From assembly GCA_009786535.1 (NCBI GenBank), contig WQRX01000021.1, positions 2,363 through 50,340 on the forward strand: a stretch of DNA of 47,978 bases. Direction: 5' to 3'. The notes beneath the pieces were generated by a model that was given only the letters and a program-made list of their open reading frames with translations, had not been told where the DNA came from and made no database searches. This document shows positions 15,466-23,781 of the stretch, piece after piece. Origin of the DNA: Defluviitaleaceae bacterium. Its GTDB lineage: Bacteria > Bacillota > Clostridia > Lachnospirales > WQUN01. Within the stretch, counting starts at the first letter, position 1. Each line of letters opens with the position of its first letter. The position numbers and the translations under genes were made by a program.

Positions 15466-17019
15466 CTTCTTTTAACCCTGCTTTTCGCTTTCTTGCCCAT
15501 GCCCGTTTACGCCCGCATCGGCGACCTTGGCTTCTTTGGCGGAATATCGCAAGGGCGGAGATTGCCGCATACGACGGAAACGATTATTTTCCAGCAGGGT
15601 AACGGACGCAATACAAGGGCGGCTACGCTGGACGTAAATTATCAGGAGCTGATATTTTTTGGCGGGCGCCCCATGCAGTTTGACGGCGTTATGATTATTA
15701 CGAATAATGCGCCCGCGCATATTGCAAACAGCGCAACGCTTATAAATGCGCCCGCCAATATACCGCGCTCGGGCGTGTTTACTAAGCGGTATCAAGTGCT
15801 TCCCACCGATGCAACGGCAGAGGACGTAAGCATAGAGCGTAATATGAATTTTAACGTAGAATACCGCGTGATAGACAATCAAGTAATTTACACCTACCGC
15901 ATCGTACGCAGCAGTTGGAGCGAAGAAATTACCACCCCCAACGGCGTGTACGTGCTGGATAACATGCGTTCGCACATCGGCATTAGCGTAATCGAGGACA
16001 GAACACCCGGGGTTAATTACTATCGCGGTAATGTGTGGGCGCGGCTATATTACATCGGTCCCGGCGATACACTGGTAATTGTAGAGCAAGAAGGCGAATT
16101 CCATGGCTTTTACAGCGCGTGGGCAGCGACCGAAACCCACCGCACCAACGTAACCATTTGGTATGGCGATGACTGGGCACTTAACTATCAAATTCGCCCA
16201 AGCGTAACGGTAAATAACGTAATGCGCTGGGCACAAAACGAGCCAACGGCGATTAGCTTTGTGGGCAATTTCCAAGAAGTAATGCAAACCTTTGCGGGCT
16301 TGCGCTACGATATTTTTGCCCCCGTACCCCATTTCATGTGGGACGAACCGTTGACCGGCTCTTCCAGTTTGCACCACCCCAATACTTTCGAACAGTTGCC
16401 CGCCGCGAATATGGACTTTTTGCGCGGTAATGCGGCAGAAGATGATATTCACCGCCTATTCGCCATGGAAGTATTAACAGGGCCGCCCACCAATTTTGTC
16501 CCGGGGCAAATCATTACCCGCGGGCAATTTATGACGGCGCTGGCACGCGCAATACGCTTACCGACCGCCGACCCGCCCCGTGTTACCCGCAACCGCGAAC
16601 CCGCGCCCTTATTCAGCGACGTAACCATTCACCGCCCCGAATGGCGCTACATCGACGCGATTGTACGCGAGGGCGTGGCACATGGGCGCGCCGATGGCAG
16701 CTTCCATTTCGATTACGCCATCACCCGTCAAGAAGCCTTTGCCACCATTGTACGCGCACTGGGGCTGGAAACTATGGGCATGTTGCCTACTGTTGTTTCC
16801 CCCTTTGCCGATAGCGATGCCATTGCAAGCTGGGCGATACGCGAAGTAAATATCGCTTACACCTTAGGACTAATCGAACCCGACGGCGCGGGCAATATTC
16901 GCCCCACCGACCCTATTTCCAAAGGCGAGGCGGCGCGCTTGCTTAACCGCTTAATCGACTACATGCGCACGGGCTTGGCGCTGGATTATGCCGACCAGAT
17001 AGTGAATATTGCAAGGTAG
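15346..17019 (+). CDS. Secreted protein with C-terminal S-layer homology domains
   Basis: This 557-residue protein starts at GTG 15346, with GGGGGAAGG just upstream. Its first 38 or so residues are encoded by a dispersed hairpin repeat and look unlike any signal peptide n-region. A normal hydrophobic core and cleavage site (KILLLTLLFAFLPMPVYA) begin only at about residue 39. The middle is a beta-rich region of unknown function. SLH repeats are at the C-terminus: about 365-400, 410-470 (FSDVTIHRPEWRYIDAI to ITRQEAFATIVRALGL) and 480-545 (FADSDAIASWAIREV to ISKGEAARLLNRLIDY). It likely forms a surface-protein pair with the preceding gene. Confidence 0.85.
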   Translation: MIKKIKTVGLCLTPHELFEKSSTKTLTCAGSAWGRVAPKILLLTLLFAFLPMPVYARIGDLGFFGGISQGRRLPHTTETIIFQQGNGRNTRAATLDVNYQELIFFGGRPMQFDGVMIITNNAPAHIANSATLINAPANIPRSGVFTKRYQVLPTDATAEDVSIERNMNFNVEYRVIDNQVIYTYRIVRSSWSEEITTPNGVYVLDNMRSHIGISVIEDRTPGVNYYRGNVWARLYYIGPGDTLVIVEQEGEFHGFYSAWAATETHRTNVTIWYGDDWALNYQIRPSVTVNNVMRWAQNEPTAISFVGNFQEVMQTFAGLRYDIFAPVPHFMWDEPLTGSSSLHHPNTFEQLPAANMDFLRGNAAEDDIHRLFAMEVLTGPPTNFVPGQIITRGQFMTALARAIRLPTADPPRVTRNREPAPLFSDVTIHRPEWRYIDAIVREGVAHGRADGSFHFDYAITRQEAFATIVRALGLETMGMLPTVVSPFADSDAIASWAIREVNIAYTLGLIEPDGAGNIRPTDPISKGEAARLLNRLIDYMRTGLALDYADQIVNIAR

Positions 17020-17030
17020 GGAAGAAAGCT

Positions 17031-17110
17031 AAGGTCAAAAGATTAAATGCAAGACCTTGGACTCCGCCCAAACCCACGAACTTTTTGGAAAAAGTTCGAC
17101 AAAAACTTTT
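17031..17110 (+). repeat. Dispersed hairpin repeat, copy 2
   Basis: AAGGTCAAAAGATTAAAT, then the palindrome GAACTTTTT-GG-AAAAAGTTC at 17078-17097 and GACAAAAACTTTT. It aligns with copy 1 at 15338, so the two copies flank the second SLH gene as direct repeats. The rest of the 370-base gap (17020-17391) holds the hairpin at 17277-17320 and nothing else I can name. Confidence 0.75.
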
Positions 17111-17276
17111 AACTGCTGCCGTAGATTGCGAGATTAATATTCTACCCCCATACCCCCCCCACTTAAGTCCCATCGAAAATTTGGGGCAGAGTTAAAATAC
17201 AACATTCGTAGAATCTTACCCAATTCCAATTCTCTTGACGACACACTTGTGAACTACTTTTAATTTATATGATTAT

Positions 17277-17320
17277 AACGCGTCTAGCCGTCGCACATAT
17301 GCGCGACGGCTAGACGCGTT
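17277..17320. repeat. Perfect 18-bp inverted repeat with 8-base loop
   Basis: Left arm AACGCGTCTAGCCGTCGC (17277-17294), loop ACATATGC, right arm its exact reverse complement (17303-17320). No T-run follows on either strand, so it is not a standard intrinsic terminator. It sits between convergent genes at the edge of an AT-rich islet. Confidence 0.85.
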
Positions 17321-17391
17321 CCGTGAAATCTCCCACTTCATAAAATTAAACATTTAATACGATGTGGGCAGAAAAAAGAGGCTATCTTTAT

Positions 17392-17829
17392 CTAAATAGA
17401 ACAATATTTATTTATGAACTCGAGGACTAAACGAACCTCTTTTTCGTTTAAATACTTATGAATATTTAAATTCAACTTATCAAAAAAACATGCATTGGTA
17501 TAGGTACTTATTGCTTTGCAAGAATTAACAAATGGATTTTTATGTTGCATTGCTAGAATCGCTGATACCTGTATTTCCATTTTAGTTTTATTAATATAAT
17601 CATTCTCATATTTAATAAAATTGTTTAAAATTAAACATAATGTACTGGGGTCAATTCCATTTACGACAAGCATAAATGCAAAAGTTAAAAAACTATCATT
17701 TATATTTTTCACAAAATGTACATTATCAATAGTAAATCCATTTTTTTCTACTGCACAAGCTATATATAACATGTAACTTGCATGGCGCATTACATTTTCT
17801 TCTAACGCTCTTAAACTATAAGCATACAT
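17392..17829 (-). CDS. Hypothetical protein, paralog of its upstream neighbour
   Basis: This 145-residue protein is encoded in AT-rich DNA. I chose the ATG at 17829, which overlaps the stop of the upstream gene (TAATG); a GTG at 17841 is also possible. It aligns along its length with that neighbour: both have a hydrophobic N-terminal helix, then ND-S/A-FL, then a GID/GVD segment (NGIDPSTLCLILNNF here, RGVDAPAYNKTLKKC there), then a Met-rich helix. The FL...LVVNGIDP...IL pattern faintly recalls the cytoplasmic part of MotA-type stator proteins, but the membrane helices of that family are missing, so I do not assign it. Confidence 0.6.
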   Translation of the reverse strand: MYAYSLRALEENVMRHASYMLYIACAVEKNGFTIDNVHFVKNINDSFLTFAFMLVVNGIDPSTLCLILNNFIKYENDYINKTKMEIQVSAILAMQHKNPFVNSCKAISTYTNACFFDKLNLNIHKYLNEKEVRLVLEFINKYCSI

Positions 17830-18293
17830 TAAAAAACCCACATCCCTGTCATGCTATCGATCAAACCGTCGATATCTGTATATATAAAATCGTTGTTAAG
17901 CGCTATCTTATCGTAGACATGAGGCAAATTGGCGCGAACTGTGGACAAGAACAAATCTTTTTCAGAAATATTAAAATAAGAAAATAATACAAGACTGGCA
18001 AATATTAATGCATTAGGTTTTCCAACAAAAAATAATGCATTCATTTGCATGTTCATAATTTTTTGTTTACTAGGCACAACTTCGGTAGAAATACATTTTT
18101 TTAATGTTTTGTTATACGCAGGCGCATCAACACCACGAGCGGCTAGTGAATAGCATAATTGCAAAAACGCATCATTTGATTCTGACAGGGTCTTATTGAT
18201 AGAGTCAATATCAGCAGCTATTGTGGTCTCATTAATTAACGACAGTACCATGCAAGAAACTCTTAGCAAACATGTATTAAAACTTTCGTCCAT
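17829..18293 (-). CDS. Hypothetical protein, first gene of a paralogous AT-rich pair
   Basis: This 154-residue protein starts at ATG 18293 with AAAGGATG about 10 bases upstream. It has no signal peptide. A moderately hydrophobic stretch near residues 98-118 (KPNALIFASLVLFSYF) may be buried helix and not membrane. It is similar in layout to the downstream protein (see that entry), which suggests tandem duplication within a two-gene operon. Base composition is clearly more AT-rich than the flanking SLH and peptidase genes, which suggests acquisition by transfer. No function is recognised. Confidence 0.65.
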   Translation of the reverse strand: MDESFNTCLLRVSCMVLSLINETTIAADIDSINKTLSESNDAFLQLCYSLAARGVDAPAYNKTLKKCISTEVVPSKQKIMNMQMNALFFVGKPNALIFASLVLFSYFNISEKDLFLSTVRANLPHVYDKIALNNDFIYTDIDGLIDSMTGMWVF

Positions 18294-18452
18294 ACTGCAT
18301 CATACATCCTTTTACAACTGCAAATTCTACAAAATGAAGTTGTTTAATGCAAGCGGTGATGCTTACATAAATTGATTAGCCAGAGCTATTTATGTTTTGC
18401 ATCACCACTTACTGTTTGCATATATAATTTTGAAAAAATTAATTTGATTGAA

Positions 18453-19016
18453 TTAAAAAATTAATGTAAGCGATTGATTATCAAAAGTCACTTGCATTAT
18501 ACCACCAGTCCAAACTTGCGCACCATTTGTAAACATCGGTGATTCAACATGAGTACCCCAAGCCGGAATGGCTGCAAACAATGCTCTTCGAACTAAAGGA
18601 ATAGGATGCATCGTATCCCCAAAAAGTTGAATGCTTCCATGTATGCCGACAGGAAGCGTTGAATTATTGTGTATCGTCAAACGCATTACATGTGTATTTC
18701 TTCCGGCCGTCACCCACACCAAATGACCTATGCTCACATTATTACGCGCAATTCCATTATTATGCGGAATTGTGAAGATAAAAAGACTTTCTCCAACTTC
18801 CAGCTTCTGTTTAAGACTTTCCGAATCTAAAGTTGCATTGTTATTTGCTGAAAGCCAGCAGTTAAAACTATCTACGCACGTAATTTCAACAGCACGAATG
18901 TAACTATCAATCACGTTACACTCCTGATGAGTCCCTGCTGGGTGTGCACTTACACTGTATGCTGTACTAAAAAGCAAAGCAATAAAAAACGCGATTGGCA
19001 AAATAAACTTTTTCAT
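18453..19016 (-). CDS. Secreted hypothetical protein
   Basis: This 187-residue protein has a clear signal peptide: MKKFILPIAFFIALLFSTAY followed by SVSA, with likely cleavage near residue 24. The frame is open to 19091, but the longer version places 25 further hydrophobic residues before a good signal peptide, so I prefer the ATG at 19016, although its Shine-Dalgarno (GGATG) is weak. The mature part contains three Cys near its N-terminus and then beta-strand-like segments (HLVWVTAGRNTHVMRLTIHN and similar). It resembles no family I know. It is AT-rich and lies upstream of, and on the same strand as, the paralogous pair. Confidence 0.65.
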   Translation of the reverse strand: MKKFILPIAFFIALLFSTAYSVSAHPAGTHQECNVIDSYIRAVEITCVDSFNCWLSANNNATLDSESLKQKLEVGESLFIFTIPHNNGIARNNVSIGHLVWVTAGRNTHVMRLTIHNNSTLPVGIHGSIQLFGDTMHPIPLVRRALFAAIPAWGTHVESPMFTNGAQVWTGGIMQVTFDNQSLTLIF

Positions 19017-19259
19017 AAAAATAACATCCAACAGAATTAATGCATACATCAATAAAATCCGAATTGTATGTTTAATATTGCTTTGCGCCAAGTAAAGAAG
19101 ATTTTATTAAAATAGCAATAAAGTCACTAATAAGATAACAAAGAGAAACAACACAAGATGATAATAGATATTGGCGTCAAATTAATTAACAACATCACTC
19201 CTTATAAAGCAACATACAGTAATAAACGGACAGGGCGATTTTACAGTTTACTTATTTTC

Positions 19260-19399
19260 TTGTCAATAAGTATGTTTAATCTAATTATAAAAACATAGTG
19301 CCAAGAGATTACAAAAGTATTAAATTATAAACAAAAATGCAGTCGTTTTTCAACTTCAGAAGCATCGACGAGGGTTCGCGAATGCGAACCCTCGTTTTT
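19260..19399 (+). ncRNA. Possible small RNA ending in a strong terminator
   Basis: In the 429-base gap 19017-19445 between two minus-strand genes, the plus strand has a terminator (19369-19399) with no gene in front. Upstream is TTGTCA (19260-19265) and an AT-rich -10-like region (AATTATAAA, 19283-19291). A transcript of roughly 100 nt would result. The evidence is positional only. Confidence 0.3.
19369..19399 (+). terminator. Intrinsic terminator, plus-strand orientation
   Basis: CGAGGGTTCGC (19369-19379), loop GAAT, GCGAACCCTCG (19384-19394), then TTTTT. The T-run is only on the plus strand, so it does not terminate the minus-strand peptidase gene in the usual way. Confidence 0.8.
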
Positions 19400-19445
19400 G
19401 GGAAAACAACAGTCCAAGTCTATAATAAAGTTTTTTGCCCCCGAC

Positions 19446-21125
19446 CTACCTGCCATCCAACCACTCAACTGCGGCGTCGGCTACGGTTTTTACATTGTCC
19501 GCCTCAAACGGCGTGGGCAGCCCCGCGTCTTGCACGAGTTCTACGAAGGTCTTTGTCCCCGCAAAGCCTACCAAGCGGCGATATTTTTCCCATGCGGATT
19601 TGGCATCCTTTTGCGCATCTGCCCAGAAGGAGAGCGCCATAATTTGCGCCAGGCAGTAGTCGATGTAGTAGAAGGGCGAGCTAAAAATATGCCCCTGCGC
19701 CTGCCAGCGGCGTCCTTCGCCATAGAAGGGCGTTTCGGTTAGGTCGAGCCACGGGCGGTATTTGGCTTCGAGTTCCAGCCACAGGGCGTTGCGCCGGGCA
19801 GGGGTTAGCTCGGGATTGTTGTACATATGATGCTGGAATTCGTCCACCATTACACCGTAGGGGATAAAAGTGAGTGCCCCGCCAAGGTGCTGCTGGTAGT
19901 ATTTTTGCGTGGCATCGCCAAAGAAGCCCTCCACCCACGGCCACGTGAAAAATTCCATCGCCATAGAATGTACTTCCGCCGTTTCCATGGAATAATAGCG
20001 TAGTGCGGATGGGTAAATGTCCTTGGCAAGGTAGCCCGCAAAGGCATGACCCGCCTCATGGGTGAGTACATCAATATCGCCTGCCGTGCCGTTAAAATTG
20101 GCAAAAATAAACGGTGACTTGTACTTGGGAATGCTTGCACAATACCCGCCCGCTTGCTTGCCCGGGCGCGTAAGTACGTCGAAGAGCTCGTTCTCCAGCA
20201 TAAAGTCGATAAATTGCGCAGTTTCGTCGGAAAGCTCATGGTACATCTTTTTGCCGTGGGCAAAGATATCTTCGGGCGTGCCCATGGGTTTTGCGTTGCC
20301 CTCGGGGTACTCGAAGGCATCGTCATAAAATTTTAACGAATCTACCCCAATGCGTTGCTTTTGCTCATTCTTCAAACGCAGCGCTACAGGAACGATGTGG
20401 TTAATTACACCTTCGCGGAATTTTGCCACCTGCGCTTGGTCATAGCAATTGCGTTGCATACGATAGTACCCCACCTGCGTGAAGTGCGTATGCCCCAATT
20501 TTTCCGCGATGCGCGTGCGCACCTTTACCAGCTCGTCGAATAGTGTGTCAAATTTTTCCGCCCGCTCCATAAACCATGCGCCTGTGGCTTCCACGGCGGC
20601 TTTGCGCATTGCGCGGTCGGGGTGTTCGCTGTACGGGCGAATTTGCGCTAAAGTTAGCGTTTTGCCGTCAAACTCAATTTGCGCCGACGCGATGAGCTTG
20701 CTGTACTCGCTGGATAAGCGGTTTTCTTCTTGCAGGTCGGGTACGATTTCGGGCTTAAAGGTCTTTAATTGCAATTCCGCGTTGTCGAAAAGCAGTGTAC
20801 CCCACGCTTTTTCCAGTTCCGCGCGGAAGGGCGAATCCAACAATGCCTGGGTGTACGCTTTCATTGCGGGTTGCAGCTTGGGAAGCATTTCATCAAAGTA
20901 TGCCTTTTCGCCGTCGTAAAATTTGTCGTTTGTGTCCAGCGTGTGCCTAATGCGCCCGATGGAAATTGCCGAGAAGAGCTCCTTGGTTGCGTCGTCATAC
21001 TTCTTGTACGCCGCGAAGGCGTCATCTGCTGATTTTGCGGCTTTAAACTCCGCAAGCAAACCTTCCATTTGTGCCAGCACCGCGTCAAATTGCGGCCGCT
21101 CATACGGCATTTGCGAGAATTTCAT
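19446..21125 (-). CDS. M3 family oligoendopeptidase (PepF-like)
   Basis: This 559-residue zinc metallopeptidase of the thimet/oligoendopeptidase F family cuts short peptides in the cytoplasm, fitting an amino-acid fermenter. The zinc motif HEAGH is at 356-360 (DVLTHEAGHAFAG), with the third-ligand glutamate segment METAEVHSMAMEFF at about 380-393. The helical N-terminal half includes the long charged helices typical of M3. Length fits the M3 group. The ATG at 21125 has AAAGGAG 9 bases upstream, and an extended -10 (TGTTATACT, minus strand, near 21156-21163) is a plausible promoter. It is monocistronic and divergent from the acetyltransferase gene. Confidence 0.93.
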   Translation of the reverse strand: MKFSQMPYERPQFDAVLAQMEGLLAEFKAAKSADDAFAAYKKYDDATKELFSAISIGRIRHTLDTNDKFYDGEKAYFDEMLPKLQPAMKAYTQALLDSPFRAELEKAWGTLLFDNAELQLKTFKPEIVPDLQEENRLSSEYSKLIASAQIEFDGKTLTLAQIRPYSEHPDRAMRKAAVEATGAWFMERAEKFDTLFDELVKVRTRIAEKLGHTHFTQVGYYRMQRNCYDQAQVAKFREGVINHIVPVALRLKNEQKQRIGVDSLKFYDDAFEYPEGNAKPMGTPEDIFAHGKKMYHELSDETAQFIDFMLENELFDVLTRPGKQAGGYCASIPKYKSPFIFANFNGTAGDIDVLTHEAGHAFAGYLAKDIYPSALRYYSMETAEVHSMAMEFFTWPWVEGFFGDATQKYYQQHLGGALTFIPYGVMVDEFQHHMYNNPELTPARRNALWLELEAKYRPWLDLTETPFYGEGRRWQAQGHIFSSPFYYIDYCLAQIMALSFWADAQKDAKSAWEKYRRLVGFAGTKTFVELVQDAGLPTPFEADNVKTVADAAVEWLDGR

Positions 21126-21188
21126 GTAATTCGCTCCTTTGCGTTTTAATGATGCAGTATAACATATTTAACCATAATTGAATGAACG

Positions 21189-21238
21189 AAAAAATAGCGC
21201 ATTTTTTGTATCTATGCTAACATAGGCGAAAAGGCGCA
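21189..21238 (+). promoter_or_regulatory. 50-bp repeated promoter-like element, copy 1
   Basis: It shares 39 of 50 bases with 22741-22790. It begins AAAAAATAGCGCATT, has the inverted repeat CTATG-ctaa-CATAG in the middle and ends AGGCGCA. It ends 21 bases before the acetyltransferase start. Confidence 0.55.
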
Positions 21239-21259
21239 CCGCAGAAGTGGAGTGGCTAT

Positions 21260-22168
21260 ATGTTTGAGTTCATCAAAGCAGATATAAAAAAGTTCGCTAT
21301 TTATCACACGCTATACACAGCATCAAACATATTTGACCGATACGATTGGAACGAGCGTATAGATGATGCAATAGATTGTATATCGAACACAAGCGTATAT
21401 TTTGTACACGATAAAAGCGAAATTGTCGGCGGATTTACGTTAAAAGAGAATTGCGTTAATTATCCTTTCATCGTCCCACCGTTTAAAGATAGAAAAATGT
21501 TTTGGGGCGTAACCCTTGACTATGCGATTAAAACAAGCGGATGTGGGGATATATTTCTCAATGAAATTCCCGAAACGGATGCGACTGTACTGGAACAATC
21601 ATTTTTTGCAACGCGTAAATGGTCAAAACAAAAAATGATACGACCCACAGCGTTATGTACGCCTGCGCTTACTACCGATTTTTATTTTAGCGAATTAATG
21701 GACGCAAATATAAAAGAAATAATCCGCGTTATATATGATGCCGATGCAAACGGTCATGCATCAACCGTGTGGCAACCCGATATAAATGATATAGAAACGA
21801 CTGTACAACGACGAGTTGAATTGTTTACTCAAACCCATTCGCTTCATATGAGCAATGTCGTAAGAAATAAAATATCCAACGAAATTGTGGGCGTATGTAT
21901 TGTGGGAGTATATCCCGATGCACAAGCCTATTCTACAAAAAATTTTGCAACAATCCATCAAATTTCTGTAAAGCCGGAATATCAACGAAAGGGCATTGCA
22001 AAAGCAATGTTGTTGAAATCTATTAGTGATGCAAATAAAATATCGCCCGCCATCACATTAGGCGTGTTAGAGGATAATCCCGCTAAAGAATTGTATAATA
22101 AAATTGGGTTTAAAGCAGGCGCTCTTTATTCCGGACTTCACTATAATATAATGGCGGTGAAACAATGA
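21260..22168 (+). CDS. GNAT family acetyltransferase, two-domain
   Basis: This 302-residue protein has a C-terminal GNAT core (about 175-300): the acetyl-CoA loop is in ISVKPEYQRKGIAKAMLLKS, followed by VLEDNPAKELYNKIGFKAG. The N-terminal half has a GNAT-like strand layout without a clear acetyl-CoA loop, so it may be a degenerate second domain. The substrate is unknown. The gene is more AT-rich than its neighbours. It is translationally coupled to the HD-domain gene (ATGA overlap at 22165), and the pair is bracketed by two copies of the 50-bp element. Confidence 0.8.
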   Translation: MFEFIKADIKKFAIYHTLYTASNIFDRYDWNERIDDAIDCISNTSVYFVHDKSEIVGGFTLKENCVNYPFIVPPFKDRKMFWGVTLDYAIKTSGCGDIFLNEIPETDATVLEQSFFATRKWSKQKMIRPTALCTPALTTDFYFSELMDANIKEIIRVIYDADANGHASTVWQPDINDIETTVQRRVELFTQTHSLHMSNVVRNKISNEIVGVCIVGVYPDAQAYSTKNFATIHQISVKPEYQRKGIAKAMLLKSISDANKISPAITLGVLEDNPAKELYNKIGFKAGALYSGLHYNIMAVKQ

Positions 22169-22695
22169 TAATCCCTTACCTAACCCCGCACAAGCAACCT
22201 AATAGCACACAACTCTCCGAAAACAGACTTGAATTATTACGCAATAAAATCGACACCCTAATCTTTGAAAAGCAACCGCAAAAAATCCGCTTCTTTATAG
22301 AACATTTATACAGCGTAGCGCGGTATTGCGCGTTGCTTGCCATGAAGCGTAACCTTAGCGCCGAGCTCGCGATGACCGCGGGCATGTTACACGACATTGC
22401 CCGTATCACCGACAACGCAAACCAAGACCACGACACACTGGGCGCACAACGTACGCGGGAAATTCTCGCAGAAATGGGCTTATACGATGAAGCAGAAATA
22501 AGCACCATCGCCACCGCCGTTTTGCACCATTGCGAAAAATCCACCCTACACGAACCCTATGACGAAATTCTAAAAGACGCCGATGTGCTAAGCCACTGCA
22601 TGTACAACCCCGCATTCCCCATAAGCAAATGGGAAGTCGTGCGTTATAATAATTTGCTTGATGAGTTGGGCTGTGGGTGTACCAAACAGCAGTAA
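22165..22695 (+). CDS. HD-domain hydrolase
   Basis: This 176-residue protein has the HD metal-binding signature: His47 in FIEHLYSVARYC, the His76-Asp77 doublet in AGMLHDIAR, and a later Asp in EILKDADVLSH. Small single-domain HD proteins of this kind hydrolyse phosphate esters, often of nucleotides, but the substrate cannot be told. The start overlaps the acetyltransferase stop by four bases. GC content rises within the gene towards the local average. The C-terminus ends with GCGCTKQQ and there is no extra domain. Confidence 0.85.
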   Translation: MIIPYLTPHKQPNSTQLSENRLELLRNKIDTLIFEKQPQKIRFFIEHLYSVARYCALLAMKRNLSAELAMTAGMLHDIARITDNANQDHDTLGAQRTREILAEMGLYDEAEISTIATAVLHHCEKSTLHEPYDEILKDADVLSHCMYNPAFPISKWEVVRYNNLLDELGCGCTKQQ

Positions 22696-22740
22696 CCGCC
22701 CTAAGTCCAACATCAAAGTTTTTTGCCCCGCTTTTTTCAA

Positions 22741-22790
22741 AAAAAATAGCGCATTCCCCATATTTATGTTAGCATAAGCGTACAGGCGCA
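22741..22790 (+). promoter_or_regulatory. 50-bp repeated promoter-like element, copy 2
   Basis: This is the counterpart of 21189-21238. Here the central inverted repeat is TTATG-ttag-CATAA, so the outer base pair has changed on both sides (C-G to T-A). It lies 28 bases before the moxR start. Confidence 0.55.
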
Positions 22791-22818
22791 ACATACCGCA
22801 TAAAAGGGTGGAAAACAA

Positions 22819-23781
22819 ATGAGCATTTCAAAAGTAACCAACAACGGGCAGGCCGTACATACCATGCAATCAATCATTAGTAATGTGGAAAAGGTAATCG
22901 TAGGCAAGCGGTACGCGGTATCGCTGGTAATGGCAACGCTGGCGTGCCGCGGGCATGTTCTGATAGAAGACGTACCCGGCGTGGGCAAAACCAGCTTGGT
23001 AGGCGCGCTCGCAAAATCAGTAAACGGCAGTTTTAAACGCATTCAATTTACGCCCGATATCATGCCCTCCGATATTACGGGCTATTCGGCGTTTTCGCCC
23101 AAAACGGGGGAATTTGAATATAGGGCAGGCGCGGTAATGAGCCAGTTTGTGCTGGCAGATGAAATTAACCGTACTTCGCCCAAGACCCAATCCAGTCTGC
23201 TGGAGGTTATGGAAGAAAATACCGTAACCGTAGACGGGCAAACCTATAATGTTCCCAGCCCGTTTATCGTGCTTGCTACGCAAAACCCCGTGGAATACTT
23301 GGGTACGTATGCGTTACCCGAGGCACAGCTCGACCGCTTTTTTATGAAAATTTCGTTAGGCTACCCCGAGGATAAAGAAGAAGCAAAAATGCTGGACAGG
23401 TTTAAAGGGCGCAGTCCGCTGGCAGCGCTTGCGCCCGTAGCGGAAGGCGAAGACATTATCGCAATACAAAAATTGGTGGAAGAAATTCACGTAGAAGCCT
23501 CTATTAACGAATTTATTGTAAGCATATCACGCTTTACCAGACAGCATGAGGACGTGCAGCTGGGCGCAAGCCCGCGGGCAAGTCTGTGTTTGTATAAGGC
23601 GGCGCAAGCATGGGCGCTGTACAACGGGCGCGACTATGTAATCCCCGACGACGTTGTACAAATGGCGCCCCATGTGCTGGAGCATCGTATTCTAATGAAG
23701 CAGGAAGCCGCAATAAAAAAGGTGCGCGTGCAGGACGTAATTGGACGCGCGTTACAAGAAGCGACAAAGGCGGTTTTATAG
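22819..23781 (+). CDS. MoxR-family AAA+ ATPase, first cluster
   Basis: This 320-residue AAA+ protein has Walker A GVPGVGKTS (about 51-59 region), Walker B VLADEINRTSP, sensor 1 VLATQNPVEYLGTYALPEAQ, and the C-terminal lid. MoxR proteins act as chaperones for cofactor or metal insertion into partner proteins, usually encoded next to a DUF58 protein and membrane or transglutaminase proteins, as here. The ATG at 22819 follows AGGGTGG. The stop TAG overlaps the GTG of the DUF58 gene by one base. A paralog is encoded at 40379. Confidence 0.93.
   Translation: MSISKVTNNGQAVHTMQSIISNVEKVIVGKRYAVSLVMATLACRGHVLIEDVPGVGKTSLVGALAKSVNGSFKRIQFTPDIMPSDITGYSAFSPKTGEFEYRAGAVMSQFVLADEINRTSPKTQSSLLEVMEENTVTVDGQTYNVPSPFIVLATQNPVEYLGTYALPEAQLDRFFMKISLGYPEDKEEAKMLDRFKGRSPLAALAPVAEGEDIIAIQKLVEEIHVEASINEFIVSISRFTRQHEDVQLGASPRASLCLYKAAQAWALYNGRDYVIPDDVVQMAPHVLEHRILMKQEAAIKKVRVQDVIGRALQEATKAVL

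Noticed and set aside
17392..18293. MotA-type flagellar stator genes
   Set aside because: Only a short FL...GIDP...IL pattern matches; the membrane helices and conserved prolines of MotA are missing and no flagellar gene is nearby.
19369..19399. Terminator of the M3 peptidase gene
   Set aside because: The peptidase is on the minus strand, but the T-run follows the stem only on the plus strand.
23610..23780. An extended N-terminus of the DUF58 protein
   Set aside because: This stretch is the moxR 3' end in another frame; the GTG at 23781 overlaps the moxR stop and gives a normal N-terminus.
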